From NCBI GenBank assembly GCA_041391505.1, contig JAWKNW010000022.1, positions 1 to 64,000 on the forward strand: DNA of 64,000 nucleotides. The letters run 5' to 3'. Under the pieces are notes generated by a model. The model was not told where the DNA came from. It was given only the letters and a program-made list of their open reading frames with translations, and ran no database searches. Source of the stretch: Rhodothermales bacterium. Lineage in GTDB: Bacteria; Bacteroidota; Rhodothermia; Rhodothermales; JAHQVL01. A program made the translations under genes and the position numbers. Positions 8,269 to 19,700 of this stretch are shown piece after piece; the stretch's first letter is position 1, and each line of letters opens with the position of its first letter.

Positions 8269-8982
8269 TCAGGCTTTGAATTTGTAGCCAATCCCCTTTA
8301 CCGTTTCGATGATATCGTTACCCAGCTTTTCGCGGATCTTACGAATATGCACATCAACGGTTCGGTCAACGACGTACACGTCATGACCCCATACTTTGTC
8401 CAGCACGTCCTGGCGTGAGAAGACCTTGCCGGGATAGGAGGCCAGGAAATAGAGCAGTTCGAACTCCTTGCGGGGCAGCCGGTGCTCGATGGTTTCGCCG
8501 TTCGACTTCTGGAAGACGAGGTAGCGATCGCGGTCGATCTCGAGATCATCCAGCGAAAGAAACGCCGGCTGCTTTTCGGTGCGATGGGCCGTCCGGACGA
8601 GCGCCTTGATCTGGCTGATCAGCACCGGGATGGAGACCGGCTTGGGCAGGTAGATGTCCGCCCCGATGTCGAGACTTTGCACCTGCGCCTCCTCTTCGGT
8701 CCGGGCGGTCAGCATGAGGATCGGCGTGTTGCGGAGTAGGGCATCGCTGCGGAGCCGGCGGCACACCTCGATGCCGTCGAGCCCTGGCATCATGATGTCC
8801 AGCACGATAAGATCCGGTTTCTCCCGGCGCGCGACGTCGATGCCCTCCAAGCCATTCGGGGCCAGCAACACGCGAAATCCCTCTTTTTCGAGGTTGTACT
8901 GGAGCAGTTCGAGCAAATCCTCCTCGTCGTCCACAACGAGGATGGTCAGGAGTTCGGCCTCAGGGCGCGTCCGCGATGGCAT
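8269..8982 (-). CDS. phoB: OmpR/PhoB-family response regulator
   Basis: 237 residues from ATG 8982; another ATG at 9009 would add nine. The receiver domain has the acidic pair VVDDEED and phospho-acceptor Asp at about 62 (VLDIMMPGLDG), then Thr/Lys switch residues in MLTARTEE and YLPKPVS. The C-terminal winged helix (RLPRKEFELLYFLASYPGKVFSRQDVLDKVWG, then VDVHIRKIREKLG) is the OmpR/PhoB DNA-binding type. It lies first in a two-gene operon with the kinase. Together they probably form a phosphate- or envelope-responsive switch; targets are not visible here, but a phosphate permease lies at the other end of the window. Confidence 0.88.
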   Translation of the reverse strand: MPSRTRPEAELLTILVVDDEEDLLELLQYNLEKEGFRVLLAPNGLEGIDVARREKPDLIVLDIMMPGLDGIEVCRRLRSDALLRNTPILMLTARTEEEAQVQSLDIGADIYLPKPVSIPVLISQIKALVRTAHRTEKQPAFLSLDDLEIDRDRYLVFQKSNGETIEHRLPRKEFELLYFLASYPGKVFSRQDVLDKVWGHDVYVVDRTVDVHIRKIREKLGNDIIETVKGIGYKFKA

Positions 8983-9240
8983 AGCAGATAGGATAATAAC
9001 GGCAGGCACCCGGGGGCACGATCAGGGGCCTCAACGAGCTTTTTGGATGCGCAAAGTATACGGCGCATCCCGTGAAGCTTCGGACAAGCCGGTGTTATGT
9101 CATTATTAAATGATGCCCGGAGCGCCGGCGTGTGCGCACTCAGATCGTCGGGTTTACGGTTAAGAATCGGCCCGTCTGACCGATCGTTAAAGTGGGGACT
9201 CTCCCCTGGTGTACTCGATTAACCAGAAAACACACTCGCA

Positions 9241-9576
9241 ATGACGCATTACGAGCGCTGGTTCAAACGCAACGCAATTGCGGAACAGAAAGAAAGCGAA
9301 GGCAAGTTCGAAGATGCCATTCGCATCTATGAGAGCAACGTGGATGAGGATGCGGACACCATGTTTCCTTACGAGCGTCTCGCCATTCTCTACAAACGCA
9401 AGAACGATCGGGCGAACGAAAAGCGCATCCTGCAGAAGGGTCTGCAACTGCTCAAGATGCGCTCCGAGCAGGGACGGCTCGATACGAACCAGGAAAGCAT
9501 GATCAAGGAATTCGAAGACCGCCTGGAGAAGATCACGGGGCGGAAACGGAAGAAGTCCTGGTTCAGCCGCGCCTGA
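9241..9576 (+). CDS. Small TPR-like protein
   Basis: 111 residues, mostly helical and charged. Residues 10-60 read as one or two tetratricopeptide-like hairpins (AIAEQKESEGKFEDAIRIYE, then FPYERLAILYKRKNDRANEK), followed by a long amphipathic helix and a basic end (GRKRKKSWFSRA). There is no signal peptide, so it is probably a cytosolic adaptor. The gene stands alone: the two-component operon is divergent upstream, and a weak hairpin follows downstream. The upstream gap (8983-9240) holds a short inverted repeat GGGGA-CTC-TCCCC at 9194-9206 and an imperfect one near 9158-9189, possible regulatory sites. Confidence 0.8.
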   Translation: MTHYERWFKRNAIAEQKESEGKFEDAIRIYESNVDEDADTMFPYERLAILYKRKNDRANEKRILQKGLQLLKMRSEQGRLDTNQESMIKEFEDRLEKITGRKRKKSWFSRA

Positions 9577-9586
9577 CCCCACGCGC

Positions 9587-9604
9587 GGCGCATCAATATG
9601 CGCC
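9587..9604 (+). terminator. Possible weak terminator hairpin after the TPR gene
   Basis: Perfect 7-bp stem GGCGCAT / ATGCGCC around a CAAT loop, 11 bases after the stop. It is followed by AAAA rather than a T run, so it may only stabilise the 3' end. Confidence 0.35.
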
Positions 9605-9845
9605 AAAAGCCTATAGCCAAGAAGCACTTAACGGTATGCGTTTTGCCAGACGTTTCCCGTTATTTGGTGCATTCGTAAGCAAAGCGTGAATTCCAGACTT
9701 CGACCCACGCCGGCTTCTTCGCGCCTCACCGTATCGCTCGAGACGCGGCCGGCGAACCACACGTTACGCTGAGCCCTGGCTGTGCCATTCATCATGAGCC
9801 CCCCACACTCGCGGCATGCATCCGTCGCGAGTTCAAGGGATTCGT

Positions 9846-11882
9846 ATGAGCCTGCAACCCGGTCTGGCAAGAGGGTATGAGATCGACGGCCACCGCATCG
9901 AGGAGGCGCTGGATCAGGATGTCCTGGGCACCCTGTATCTGGCGACCGACATCGGCGTGCAACGCCCCGTCGCACTTCGCGTGATCAATCCGATCCTCGC
10001 GCAGGATCCCATTTTCGTCCAGCAGTTCCAGATCGAAGCCAGCCGGCTCGCTCAGCTCAGCCATCCCAATATCGTCACCATCTACGATATCCGGGACACG
10101 AACCAGGCGACCTACATCTCCATGGAATATGTGGAGAGCGAAACCCTCTCGGCTTACCTGGATCAGGTGAAGGGGCCGCGCTGGCGTCTCGGGGTCCCCC
10201 TCCTCCAGCAGGTGCTCGAGGCGCTCGACTACGCGCACCGCCTGGGCATCCTCCACGAATCGCTCAAGCCGGATCGCATCCTCGTCACGGAAGACGGCCG
10301 CGTCAAGCTCAAGGATTTCGGGATCTCGCGGATGCTCAAGAAGGTGAGCCTGCTGCCGCTCTCCTACAACGATTCGGACATCCGAGGCTATCCTTCCCCC
10401 GAACAGCTCGACTCGCAGGCCCGCGTCGACGAGCGGTCGGACGTGTACAGTATCGGACTCATCCTGTACGAGATCCTCACCGGCACGCTTCCGTTCGATA
10501 AGCTGGCGCCCGATTTTGTCGTTCGCAATACGCTGAACGACGCCATGATCCAGAATCCCGCGCGGCTCAACCCGAACGTGCCGCGCCGGCTTGCCCAGAT
10601 CACGATGAAGGCCCTGCGCAAGCAGCCGGGCGATCGGTATCAGACGGTGCGGGAGATGCTGCAGGATCTGACCGAGGCGGATCGCAGCCATAGCCAGCCG
10701 ACCCGCCCACCGAGGCACAACCGGCTGCGGTCTACCCTGCGCCGGATGGTCACCCCGGTGGCCGCCGCCTACACCTTCGTCGGACTCCTCTTCGCCACCG
10801 GATCGCTCTACGCGTTTCAACAGCCGGACGCCGATCCGTTCAAGATATTGAGCGTCGACGGGCCGGCCATGGCGGCCGCCGCCGTGCCGCGCCCGCTGCC
10901 GCCGCCCGAGCGTCCGCCCCGGACCGCCGTCGTCGACCCGGCGCAGGGCCCCGTCCTGCCCTTCGATCCCCCGGCCGATCCAATCCCGCCCGACCCGGTC
11001 CCGGCCAACCTGCCCGCGATGGATCCGCAGGCGACGACGGCGCCGACCGCCCCCGTCGTGGCACCGGTGGCACCGCCGCCGGCCGATCCGGTCGTCGCCC
11101 CGCTTCCTGCCGGCAACCCGGTCGCCCTGGCCTCGCCGGCCGACCCGGTTCCCGCCGACCCCAGGCCGGTCAACCCGGCCCCCGCCGCCGCCGCGCAGCC
11201 GCGCAAACCCGCCGTGGGCTGGCTCGCAATCACCTCGCGCCCCGCAGGGGCCGTGGTCCTCATCAACGGTAAGCTATCGGGCAAGACGCCGAAAAATGGG
11301 GCGGCGCTGCCGCCGGGGCCGGCAACCGTCGCGCTCACGCTGGAGGGTTATGAAGCCGTCACAACCGACATCGACATCAGCGCCGGGCAGACGCTGCCGA
11401 TCGACCAAACGCTGAAACCTCGCGACGGAGCGATCAAACTGCACATCACGCCGCGCGGCGATGTGTACCTGGACGACGAGCTGGTCATCCCGAGAGCGGA
11501 GGGGCTGCACACGCTCATGGCATCGCCGGACTCCCATCTGGTCACCGTACAGCATCCCGCCTTCGGCAAATGGCAGCGCATGCTGCTGCCCCGCTACAAT
11601 GAGGACCAGCATTTCACCATCGACTTCACCAGGGACGCCACGGTCGACATCAATTCGTTCGACGAAGACGGCTCGTTCGTGATCGGCGAGATCTGGATCG
11701 ATGGCAAGGCGACGGGGCAATACACCCCGATGACGATCCAAACCCCGGTCGGGGTACGCTCGATCGACGTCCGCGCGGACGGCTACCGGATGCTGCGGCC
11801 GATGCGCGTCAATGTCGACGGCACCGGCCAGGACGTTGTCGAAATCATTCTGGAGCGGGTGTCCGCCGCCGACGTGCACTGA
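9846..11882 (+). CDS. Membrane-anchored kinase-fold protein with PEGA domains; probable pseudokinase
   Basis: 678 residues from ATG 9846 (an ATG at 9816 adds ten). Residues about 10-275 have a PknB-like kinase fold: aC Glu in FQIEASRLAQLSHPNIV, hinge MEYVESETL, DFG (Asp157), and Y-P-S-P-E-Q. Key residues are changed: no glycine-rich loop, VALR instead of VAIK (Arg45), HES in place of HRD (Ser139), and Arg144 in place of the catalytic-loop Asn. A transmembrane helix follows at about 303-325, then a roughly 110-residue Pro/Ala/Asp-rich linker and a PEGA domain (about 458-525, SRPAGAVVLINGKLSGKTP). A second PEGA-like unit lies at about 615-675. This suggests a wall-spanning sensor or scaffold without normal phosphotransfer. 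The stop is five bases from the convergent DUF1501 gene. Confidence 0.82.
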   Translation: MSLQPGLARGYEIDGHRIEEALDQDVLGTLYLATDIGVQRPVALRVINPILAQDPIFVQQFQIEASRLAQLSHPNIVTIYDIRDTNQATYISMEYVESETLSAYLDQVKGPRWRLGVPLLQQVLEALDYAHRLGILHESLKPDRILVTEDGRVKLKDFGISRMLKKVSLLPLSYNDSDIRGYPSPEQLDSQARVDERSDVYSIGLILYEILTGTLPFDKLAPDFVVRNTLNDAMIQNPARLNPNVPRRLAQITMKALRKQPGDRYQTVREMLQDLTEADRSHSQPTRPPRHNRLRSTLRRMVTPVAAAYTFVGLLFATGSLYAFQQPDADPFKILSVDGPAMAAAAVPRPLPPPERPPRTAVVDPAQGPVLPFDPPADPIPPDPVPANLPAMDPQATTAPTAPVVAPVAPPPADPVVAPLPAGNPVALASPADPVPADPRPVNPAPAAAAQPRKPAVGWLAITSRPAGAVVLINGKLSGKTPKNGAALPPGPATVALTLEGYEAVTTDIDISAGQTLPIDQTLKPRDGAIKLHITPRGDVYLDDELVIPRAEGLHTLMASPDSHLVTVQHPAFGKWQRMLLPRYNEDQHFTIDFTRDATVDINSFDEDGSFVIGEIWIDGKATGQYTPMTIQTPVGVRSIDVRADGYRMLRPMRVNVDGTGQDVVEIILERVSAADVH

Positions 11883-11887
11883 AGGGA

Positions 11888-13339
<1,452 letters not shown>

Positions 13340-13352
13340 ACGCGGCGGCGGG

Positions 13353-16300
13353 TCAGACGAGGTGGATGAATTCCTTGAGGTTGAACAGGGCATGCGCGTA
13401 GTCGCGCCAGACGCGCGGGTCGTTCAGCGCGGCGCTTTCGTCCAGTTCGTACAGCGCGGCCTGCGCCGCGATGAAATCGAGCGCGGCGTGCAGCTCTTCT
13501 TCCGCCGGCGCGCGCGCCAGCGCCATCCGGTACATGCTCCGCACGCGCTGCGGCGCGTCCAGCTCACGGAGCGCCACCATCCGGCGGCCCCAGGCCTCGG
13601 CCTGCTGCGCGACGAAGGGGTCGTTGAGCAACGCCAGGGACTGGGCCGGGACGTTGGAGGCGTTCCTGCTCCCGAACGTGGAGAACGGGATCGGCATATC
13701 GAACACCAGCATCAGCGGCGACAGAAAATTGCGCCGCACGGCCTGATAGATGCTGCGCCGGCCGTCGCCATCGAGCGGTCCGGACTCGCCCGGTCGACCG
13801 CGACCGGTCATGAAGTCGGACAGGTACACCGGCACGGGGGGGCCGTACATCGCAAGATCAAGCTCGCCCGACGCCGCGAGCATGGCGTCGCGGATGGCTT
13901 CGGACTCGAGCCGGCGCACGGGATATTGGTGCCATAACCGGTTGTCGGGGTCGCGCTCCTGGGCGCGCCGATCCGGCGTGGTGGCGCGCTGGAACGCCTC
14001 GGACGTCACCATCAGGCGAATCATCGCCTTCATCGACCATCCTTCCTCGACGAACCGCACGGCCAGATAGTCCAGCAGCTCCGGATGGGTGGGCCGGCTT
14101 CCCTGGAGGCCGAAGTTATCGACCGTATCGACGAGCCCGCGTCCGAAGACGTGGTGCCAGATGCGGTTGACCATGACGCGGGCCGTGAGCGGGTTGGCGG
14201 GGTCGACGACCGCCTCGGCGAAGGCGAGCCGGCCGCTGCCGGCCTCCTCGAACGGCGCGTCGCCACGCTGGAGGGCATGCATGAAACGCCGCGGCACCCG
14301 CTCGGGCGACGGCATGCCCACGCTGCCGCGCACGAATACCGGTTGATCCTCACCGTCGCCATCCAGGATGGCCATCATGAGCACCGGTTCCGGCAGCGAC
14401 GCCTCCCGCTCGGCGCGACGTCCCTGCTCCGCCGCCAGGTCGATCCCTTCGGAGGACAGATAGCCGGCTTCGATGGCGCCGTTCAACAGGGCGACCTCGG
14501 TATAGTCCGCCAGCCCATCCACCCAGCGACGCACGGCGTCGGAGAGCGCAGCGCGCAGCGCGGCCCCTGCCAGGGGCGCCGGCGAGGTTGTTGCGCGCTC
14601 AAGGGGTGCATCGTGCATCCAGGCCCCTTCGGCTTCGATATACGCGCCGGCTTCGCGCACCGGCGTTTGCTGCTTGAAATACCCGGGAAACAGCTCGATA
14701 TACGCCGGCCGGCCTTTCCAGCGGGCGACATCGAACGTGTAGTTCTGCATCGCGGCGCTGTCGGGCGCCTGTTCGAGCCCCCCGTAAATGGGGTACTGGA
14801 TCAGCTGGAAATTGTCGATGATGAGCCGCACACGGGACGCCCTGCCGGCGGCGCGCACGGTGATATGGTCGGCGTCGATCACGAAAGTCGGCGAACGCAG
14901 CGTGCCGAAGATTTTCGTGGAGATCGCTGCGCTGGACGCGCGGGGCGACTTCAGGGTGAGCAGCCGTTCCCCCTCGAAAACCGGAGCACCGGCCACGGGC
15001 TTCGTGCCGAAGGCGAGGCCATCGACGCGCCACCCATCGAAACCCCGGCCCGCGCTAAAGTCGCCAAGCGACCGGGCCAGCGAATCGGCCGGCTGGAAGG
15101 CCTCCCCGGGGGCGAGCGGCGGCAGCGCATCGCCCACGGCGACCAGCTCATCCATCCACCGACGGCCGAGCGCGGCGCGCACATCATGATCCAGCGCGGC
15201 AATTTCCGTGGTCTCGTCCTCCAGCGCCGGCGTCTCGTGGGCATCGCGCAGCGCGAAACGCGAACTCTTGACGATGCCGTAGAGGCTGTAGTAGTCCGTC
15301 GTCGGGATCGGGTCGAATTTGTGATCGTGGCAACGGGCGCAGGCGACCGTCAGCCCCATGAAGGTCTTTCCCGTCACATCGATGATGTTGTCGATCCGGA
15401 TCGACTCGTCGATCTGCAGATCCACCGGGCTGTGGGTCCCCTCGCCGAGCGTAAAAAACATCGTCCCGATGGCCGATTCGCTGTACCCCTCGTCGGGATG
15501 GCGCCGCGGTTGGTCCAGGAGGTCGCCGGCGAGCTGTTCCAGCACGAACCGGTCATAAGGCAGGTCCTGGTTGAACGCGCGGATGAGATAATCCCGGTAC
15601 GTCCATGCGCCTATGACGGGGTAATCGAACTCGTGCCCCTTGGTGTCGGCGTATCGAACGACGTCCATCCAGTGCCGGGCCCATCGCTCCCCGAATTGGG
15701 GCGAGGCGAGCAGGCGGTCGACGAGGCGCTCGTAGGCCTCGGGCGACGCGTCCGCAAGAAACGCATCGATGCCCTCGGGCGTCGGCGGCAACCCGGTCAG
15801 TACAAACGAGAGCCGGCGCATCAGGCTCTCGCGGGACGCCGGGGGCCCCGGACGCACGCCGGCGGCGGTGAGGCGGGCTTCCAGAAAGCGGTCGATCGGG
15901 TTTTCGGGCGCGACGAGCCGGCGGACGAACGGCGGCTCCTGTCTTTCGGGCGGCACGAGCGCCCAGTGGGGACGGTATTCCGCGCCCTGTTCGATCCAGC
16001 GTTCGATCAAGGCCCGCTCGCGGGGAGATAACACCTTTTTCGCTTCGGGCGGCGGCATACGCTCCTCGGGATCCTCCGAACGGATGCGTTTGATCAGCTC
16101 GCTAGCGTGGGGATCGCCCGGCACGATGGCGGTTGTTCCACCCTTCAACACGACAAGGGCCGAATCCCGAAGATCGAGACGGAGGCCTGCCTCCCGCGTG
16201 CTGACATCGGGGCCGTGGCAGACATAGCAGTTGTTCGACAGGATCGGCTGGATGTCTGCGTCGAAATCGACCACGTCCGGCAGGTCCGATTCTCCCGGCG

Positions 16301-16376
16301 CGCGACACGCCGCATAACAGAGCATCACCATGATCCACACGGCGCAACGGATAGGTAGAGCGGCGGCTACGGACAT
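13353..16376 (-). CDS. PSD1 / DUF1549-DUF1553 protein with planctomycete-type cytochrome c domain
   Basis: 1007 residues from ATG 16376; the frame reaches 16517 but only the later start gives a signal peptide (hydrophobic run ending CYAAC). A c-type heme site CYVCH at about residues 50-54 sits in a PSCyt1-like domain (FDADIQPILSNN, GDPHASELIKRI, MPPPEAKKVLSP). DUF1549 follows (RWARHWMDVVRYADTKG) with a second CxxCH, CARCH, at about 343-347. A beta-rich, carbohydrate-binding-like insert (VRLIIDNFQLIQYPIYGG) comes next, then DUF1553 (NRIWHHVFGRGLVDTVDNFG). The protein should be exported and heme-bearing. It is cotranscribed with the DUF1501 gene; a redox-linked step in complex carbohydrate use is a common but unproven inference. 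Confidence 0.88.
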   Translation of the reverse strand: MSVAAALPIRCAVWIMVMLCYAACRAPGESDLPDVVDFDADIQPILSNNCYVCHGPDVSTREAGLRLDLRDSALVVLKGGTTAIVPGDPHASELIKRIRSEDPEERMPPPEAKKVLSPRERALIERWIEQGAEYRPHWALVPPERQEPPFVRRLVAPENPIDRFLEARLTAAGVRPGPPASRESLMRRLSFVLTGLPPTPEGIDAFLADASPEAYERLVDRLLASPQFGERWARHWMDVVRYADTKGHEFDYPVIGAWTYRDYLIRAFNQDLPYDRFVLEQLAGDLLDQPRRHPDEGYSESAIGTMFFTLGEGTHSPVDLQIDESIRIDNIIDVTGKTFMGLTVACARCHDHKFDPIPTTDYYSLYGIVKSSRFALRDAHETPALEDETTEIAALDHDVRAALGRRWMDELVAVGDALPPLAPGEAFQPADSLARSLGDFSAGRGFDGWRVDGLAFGTKPVAGAPVFEGERLLTLKSPRASSAAISTKIFGTLRSPTFVIDADHITVRAAGRASRVRLIIDNFQLIQYPIYGGLEQAPDSAAMQNYTFDVARWKGRPAYIELFPGYFKQQTPVREAGAYIEAEGAWMHDAPLERATTSPAPLAGAALRAALSDAVRRWVDGLADYTEVALLNGAIEAGYLSSEGIDLAAEQGRRAEREASLPEPVLMMAILDGDGEDQPVFVRGSVGMPSPERVPRRFMHALQRGDAPFEEAGSGRLAFAEAVVDPANPLTARVMVNRIWHHVFGRGLVDTVDNFGLQGSRPTHPELLDYLAVRFVEEGWSMKAMIRLMVTSEAFQRATTPDRRAQERDPDNRLWHQYPVRRLESEAIRDAMLAASGELDLAMYGPPVPVYLSDFMTGRGRPGESGPLDGDGRRSIYQAVRRNFLSPLMLVFDMPIPFSTFGSRNASNVPAQSLALLNDPFVAQQAEAWGRRMVALRELDAPQRVRSMYRMALARAPAEEELHAALDFIAAQAALYELDESAALNDPRVWRDYAHALFNLKEFIHLV

Positions 16377-16777
16377 GTCGGTCACATTTCGCTGGGCGTC
16401 GACGATATACGTAGTGTACCAAAACCCGGGCACAGAGAAAAGATCGACGCCCAGATGCCTGGTGAAGTGACGTTTTGCGCCCGGGATGCGATGGGGGACG
16501 GATCTCTGCTGCAACATGGGACGCGCATGAGGTCCGTAAAGAAAAGCGCGCCGCGCATGATCCCATGCCGGCCAAAAATCGGTCTATAGCTGTGTACCCG
16601 CTTCATTGACAGCACACGAACAAGCCCGCGGGCTTCCCAGGCACACCTAGCGGACCCTCTCTCCTCGTCCGCCCAGCATCTCCTCGTGCCCACCGCGTTG
16701 TTCAGTTTGATCAGTCGCCTGCAACGGGTCTCCCCTCAAATCACAGCTACTTATGACCTTTAATGTGAGGAGACATC
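16377..16777. other. Divergent intergenic region, no gene found
   Basis: About 400 bases separate the divergent PSD1 gene and the PKD surface protein. No convincing ORF is present; the frames across it lack any family resemblance or plausible signal. It presumably carries both promoters. The only clear element is GAGGAG at 16767-16772. I see no strong palindrome. Confidence 0.6.
16767..16772 (+). promoter_or_regulatory. Ribosome binding site fixing the start at 16778
   Basis: GAGGAG lies five bases before the ATG at 16778. Good Shine-Dalgarno sequences are rare in this window, so this one supports the chosen start. Confidence 0.75.
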
Positions 16778-19700
16778 ATGTATCCGAAAAATTTCCACCC
16801 GTCCGCGGTGCCAGACCGCTGCCGCCGCGCATCCCATCCTGACGCCAACGCATTACTGCGATGGATCGGCGGCCTGTTTGGGATGTTTCTGCTGCTGAGC
16901 CCGCCGGCCAACGGCCAGACCCTGGATTATTTCGCCCGTATGGGCAGTAGCAGTTACGACGCCGGCGAAGACCTCGTGCTGGACGCCGCGGGTAACACGT
17001 ACCTGACCGGGCGTTTTATGAACACGGTAGACTTCGACCCCGGCCCGGGCATTTTTAACCTGACCAGCGCCGGCGGAGAGGACGTCTTCGTGGCCTCCTA
17101 CGACGCGTCGGGCGGTTTCCGCTGGGCCCTCGGGTTCGGCGACACCGGCGCCGACCTGGGCCATGGGATCGCGCTCGATGCCGCCGGCAACGTCTACGTC
17201 ATGGGCCGCTTCACCGGCACGGCGGATCTCGACCCCGACGGAGTTCATACGATCACCAGCAACGGCGAACTCGACACGTTTGTCGCCAAATACACCAACG
17301 ACGGGCACTTCGTGTGGGGCTTCTCGTTCGGCGGCGAGATCGACGATGCCGGCGAGGACATCGCCGTCGATCCGTCTGGCCAGGTTTACCTGACCGGCGG
17401 CATCCAGGGAACCGTCGACTTCGACCCGGGCCCCGGCGTCGCCGAATTCACGAGCACGGGGGATCTGGACATCTTCCGCGTCAAGTACTCCACGGACGGC
17501 GAATACCTCTGGGCCTACGTCGCCCCGGATGCGCAAATCGACAACCAGCGGGGCTTCCGGATGGTGGTGGACGACGCCGGGTACAGCTATGTCACCGGGT
17601 GGTTCAAACGCAACCCCGTCGTCGGCACGACGGGCGGCGAGCAGATCCACAGCAACGGCGAATCCGATGCCTGGATCGGCAAGTTCGATCCGGACGGTCA
17701 ATACCTCTGGGCGTTCAACCTCGGCGCCACGGCGCGCGACCTCGGAACCGCCATCGCGGTAGACCGGGCCGGCAACACCATTGGAGCCGGCTTCATCAAG
17801 AACACGGTCGACTTCGATCCGGGGCCCGGTGTCTATAACCTCCCGGGCAACGCCCTGAACAATGGCTATCTCGCGAAATACGATCCGGACGGCAACCTGG
17901 TGTGGGCCTTCCTTCTCGAAAACGTGAGCACGAAGGCTTCGACCCAGATTTTCAACATCGGCGTCGACGACGACAACAATTACTACGCAGCCGGCTTCCT
18001 ACAGGGCACGGTCGACTTCGACCCCAACGGAACGTTTGAGTTGACGGGAAACGGCCCGTACGATGCCTTTCTGGCCAAGTACGACGCCGGCGGCAACCTC
18101 ATCTGGGCGTTTAAGGTCGGCGGCACCAACAACGACTTCGGCCAGGGCGTCGACAACACGGCGGACGGATCGATCATCGTGATGACCGGGCGATTCCGGG
18201 GCACGGCAGACCTGTCGGTCGCCGGCGACGGCTCCGCCACGGTCGCCAGCGCCGGGCTGGACGACATCTTCCTGGCGCGCTACAACCAGGAGGTCGGCAA
18301 CGCAACACCCATTGCAAGCTTCACCGCAACCCCTGGAGCCGGCGCGCTGGACCTCGACCTGGATGGCTCGGCCTCCTTCGACCCCGACGGAGCGATCGTC
18401 CTCTGGGAATGGGATTTCGGCGACGGCCAGACCGGAGCCGGCGCGTCGACGTCGCATACTTATGCGTCGATCGACCTGTACACGATCACGCTGACCGTGA
18501 CCGACAACCAGGGCAAAACCGCCTCCTCCGTACAGACGATCCTGGTGGGCAATCCCCCTCCGGTGGCCTCGTTCGTCGCCGCGAACGTGGCCGGCACGCG
18601 GGACATCGACGTCGACGCGAGCGCCTCGACGGACAACGGGACGATCGTTTCCTGGGACTGGGACTTTGGCGACGGGAGCACGGGGACGGGCGAAACCGCC
18701 AGCCATAGCTATCTCGCCGACGGCACCTACCAGGTCACCCTGAGCGTCACCGACGATGGGGGCGCCACGGACCAGGACACGCAGGACATTACCGTCGTGG
18801 CCGGCGCTCTGCCGCCGACGGCGAGCTTCACGGCAACCCAGACGGCCGGCACGCTGGAAGCGAGCTTCGACGCGTCAGCATCGAGCGATAGCGACGGAGC
18901 CATCGTGGCCTGGAGCTGGGACTTCGGCGACGGCGCTTCCGGTTCCGGTGAAACGACGACGCACACCTACGCAGCCGCCGGCGCCTACACGGTCGTCCTC
19001 ACCGTCACCGACGACGACGGCCTGACCGACACCGACACCCAATCCCTCGTCGTGGTTGAGCCCGGCGGCGACGGCGCGTTCATCGAATCGGGCGGTCTGG
19101 TCGTCTTCGAAGCGGAGCACTTCCACACGCGCATCGCGCGGAGCGGCCACGAGTGGATCGAAAACACGGCGCATGCCGGCTACAGCGGGGCGAGCGCGAT
19201 GGAGGCCTACCCCGACGACGGCAGCCAGATCAAGAATAACGCCGAGACGACCAGCCCCGAGATCGCCTTCAACGCGACGTTTACGACCACGGGCGACTAT
19301 TACGTCTGGGGACGGCTCTGGGCGCCGGACAAAAACGGCAATTCGGTCTATGTCGGTTTCGACGGCACACTGGGGGGGAAATACGACATCTTCCAGACCA
19401 ACCTTTACGGTTCCTGGGAGTGGGTCGTCTTCCAGAGCAACAGCGTCACGACGCCGTACGCCATCGCGTCCGCCGGCCTGCACACGATCCATTTCTGGCT
19501 GCGCAAGGACGGCTTGATTCTGGACAGGGTCGTGATGACCACCGATGCCGGGTATGTCCCCTCCGGAACAGGTCCTGACGAAAGCCCGCGCGGCGCCTCG
19601 GCGCCTGTGTTTGCCGCGCGGGGCGCGCAGGGCGATGCGCCCGCGTTCGTCCTGCTCGACGATCGCCTGCCCGACAGCTACGCGCTGGAAGGCGCCTATC

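Noticed and set aside
14085..16031. Long plus-strand frame of 648 residues opposite the PSD1 gene
   Set aside because: Antisense shadow caused by high third-position GC; composition rich in Arg/Gly/Asp and no domain.
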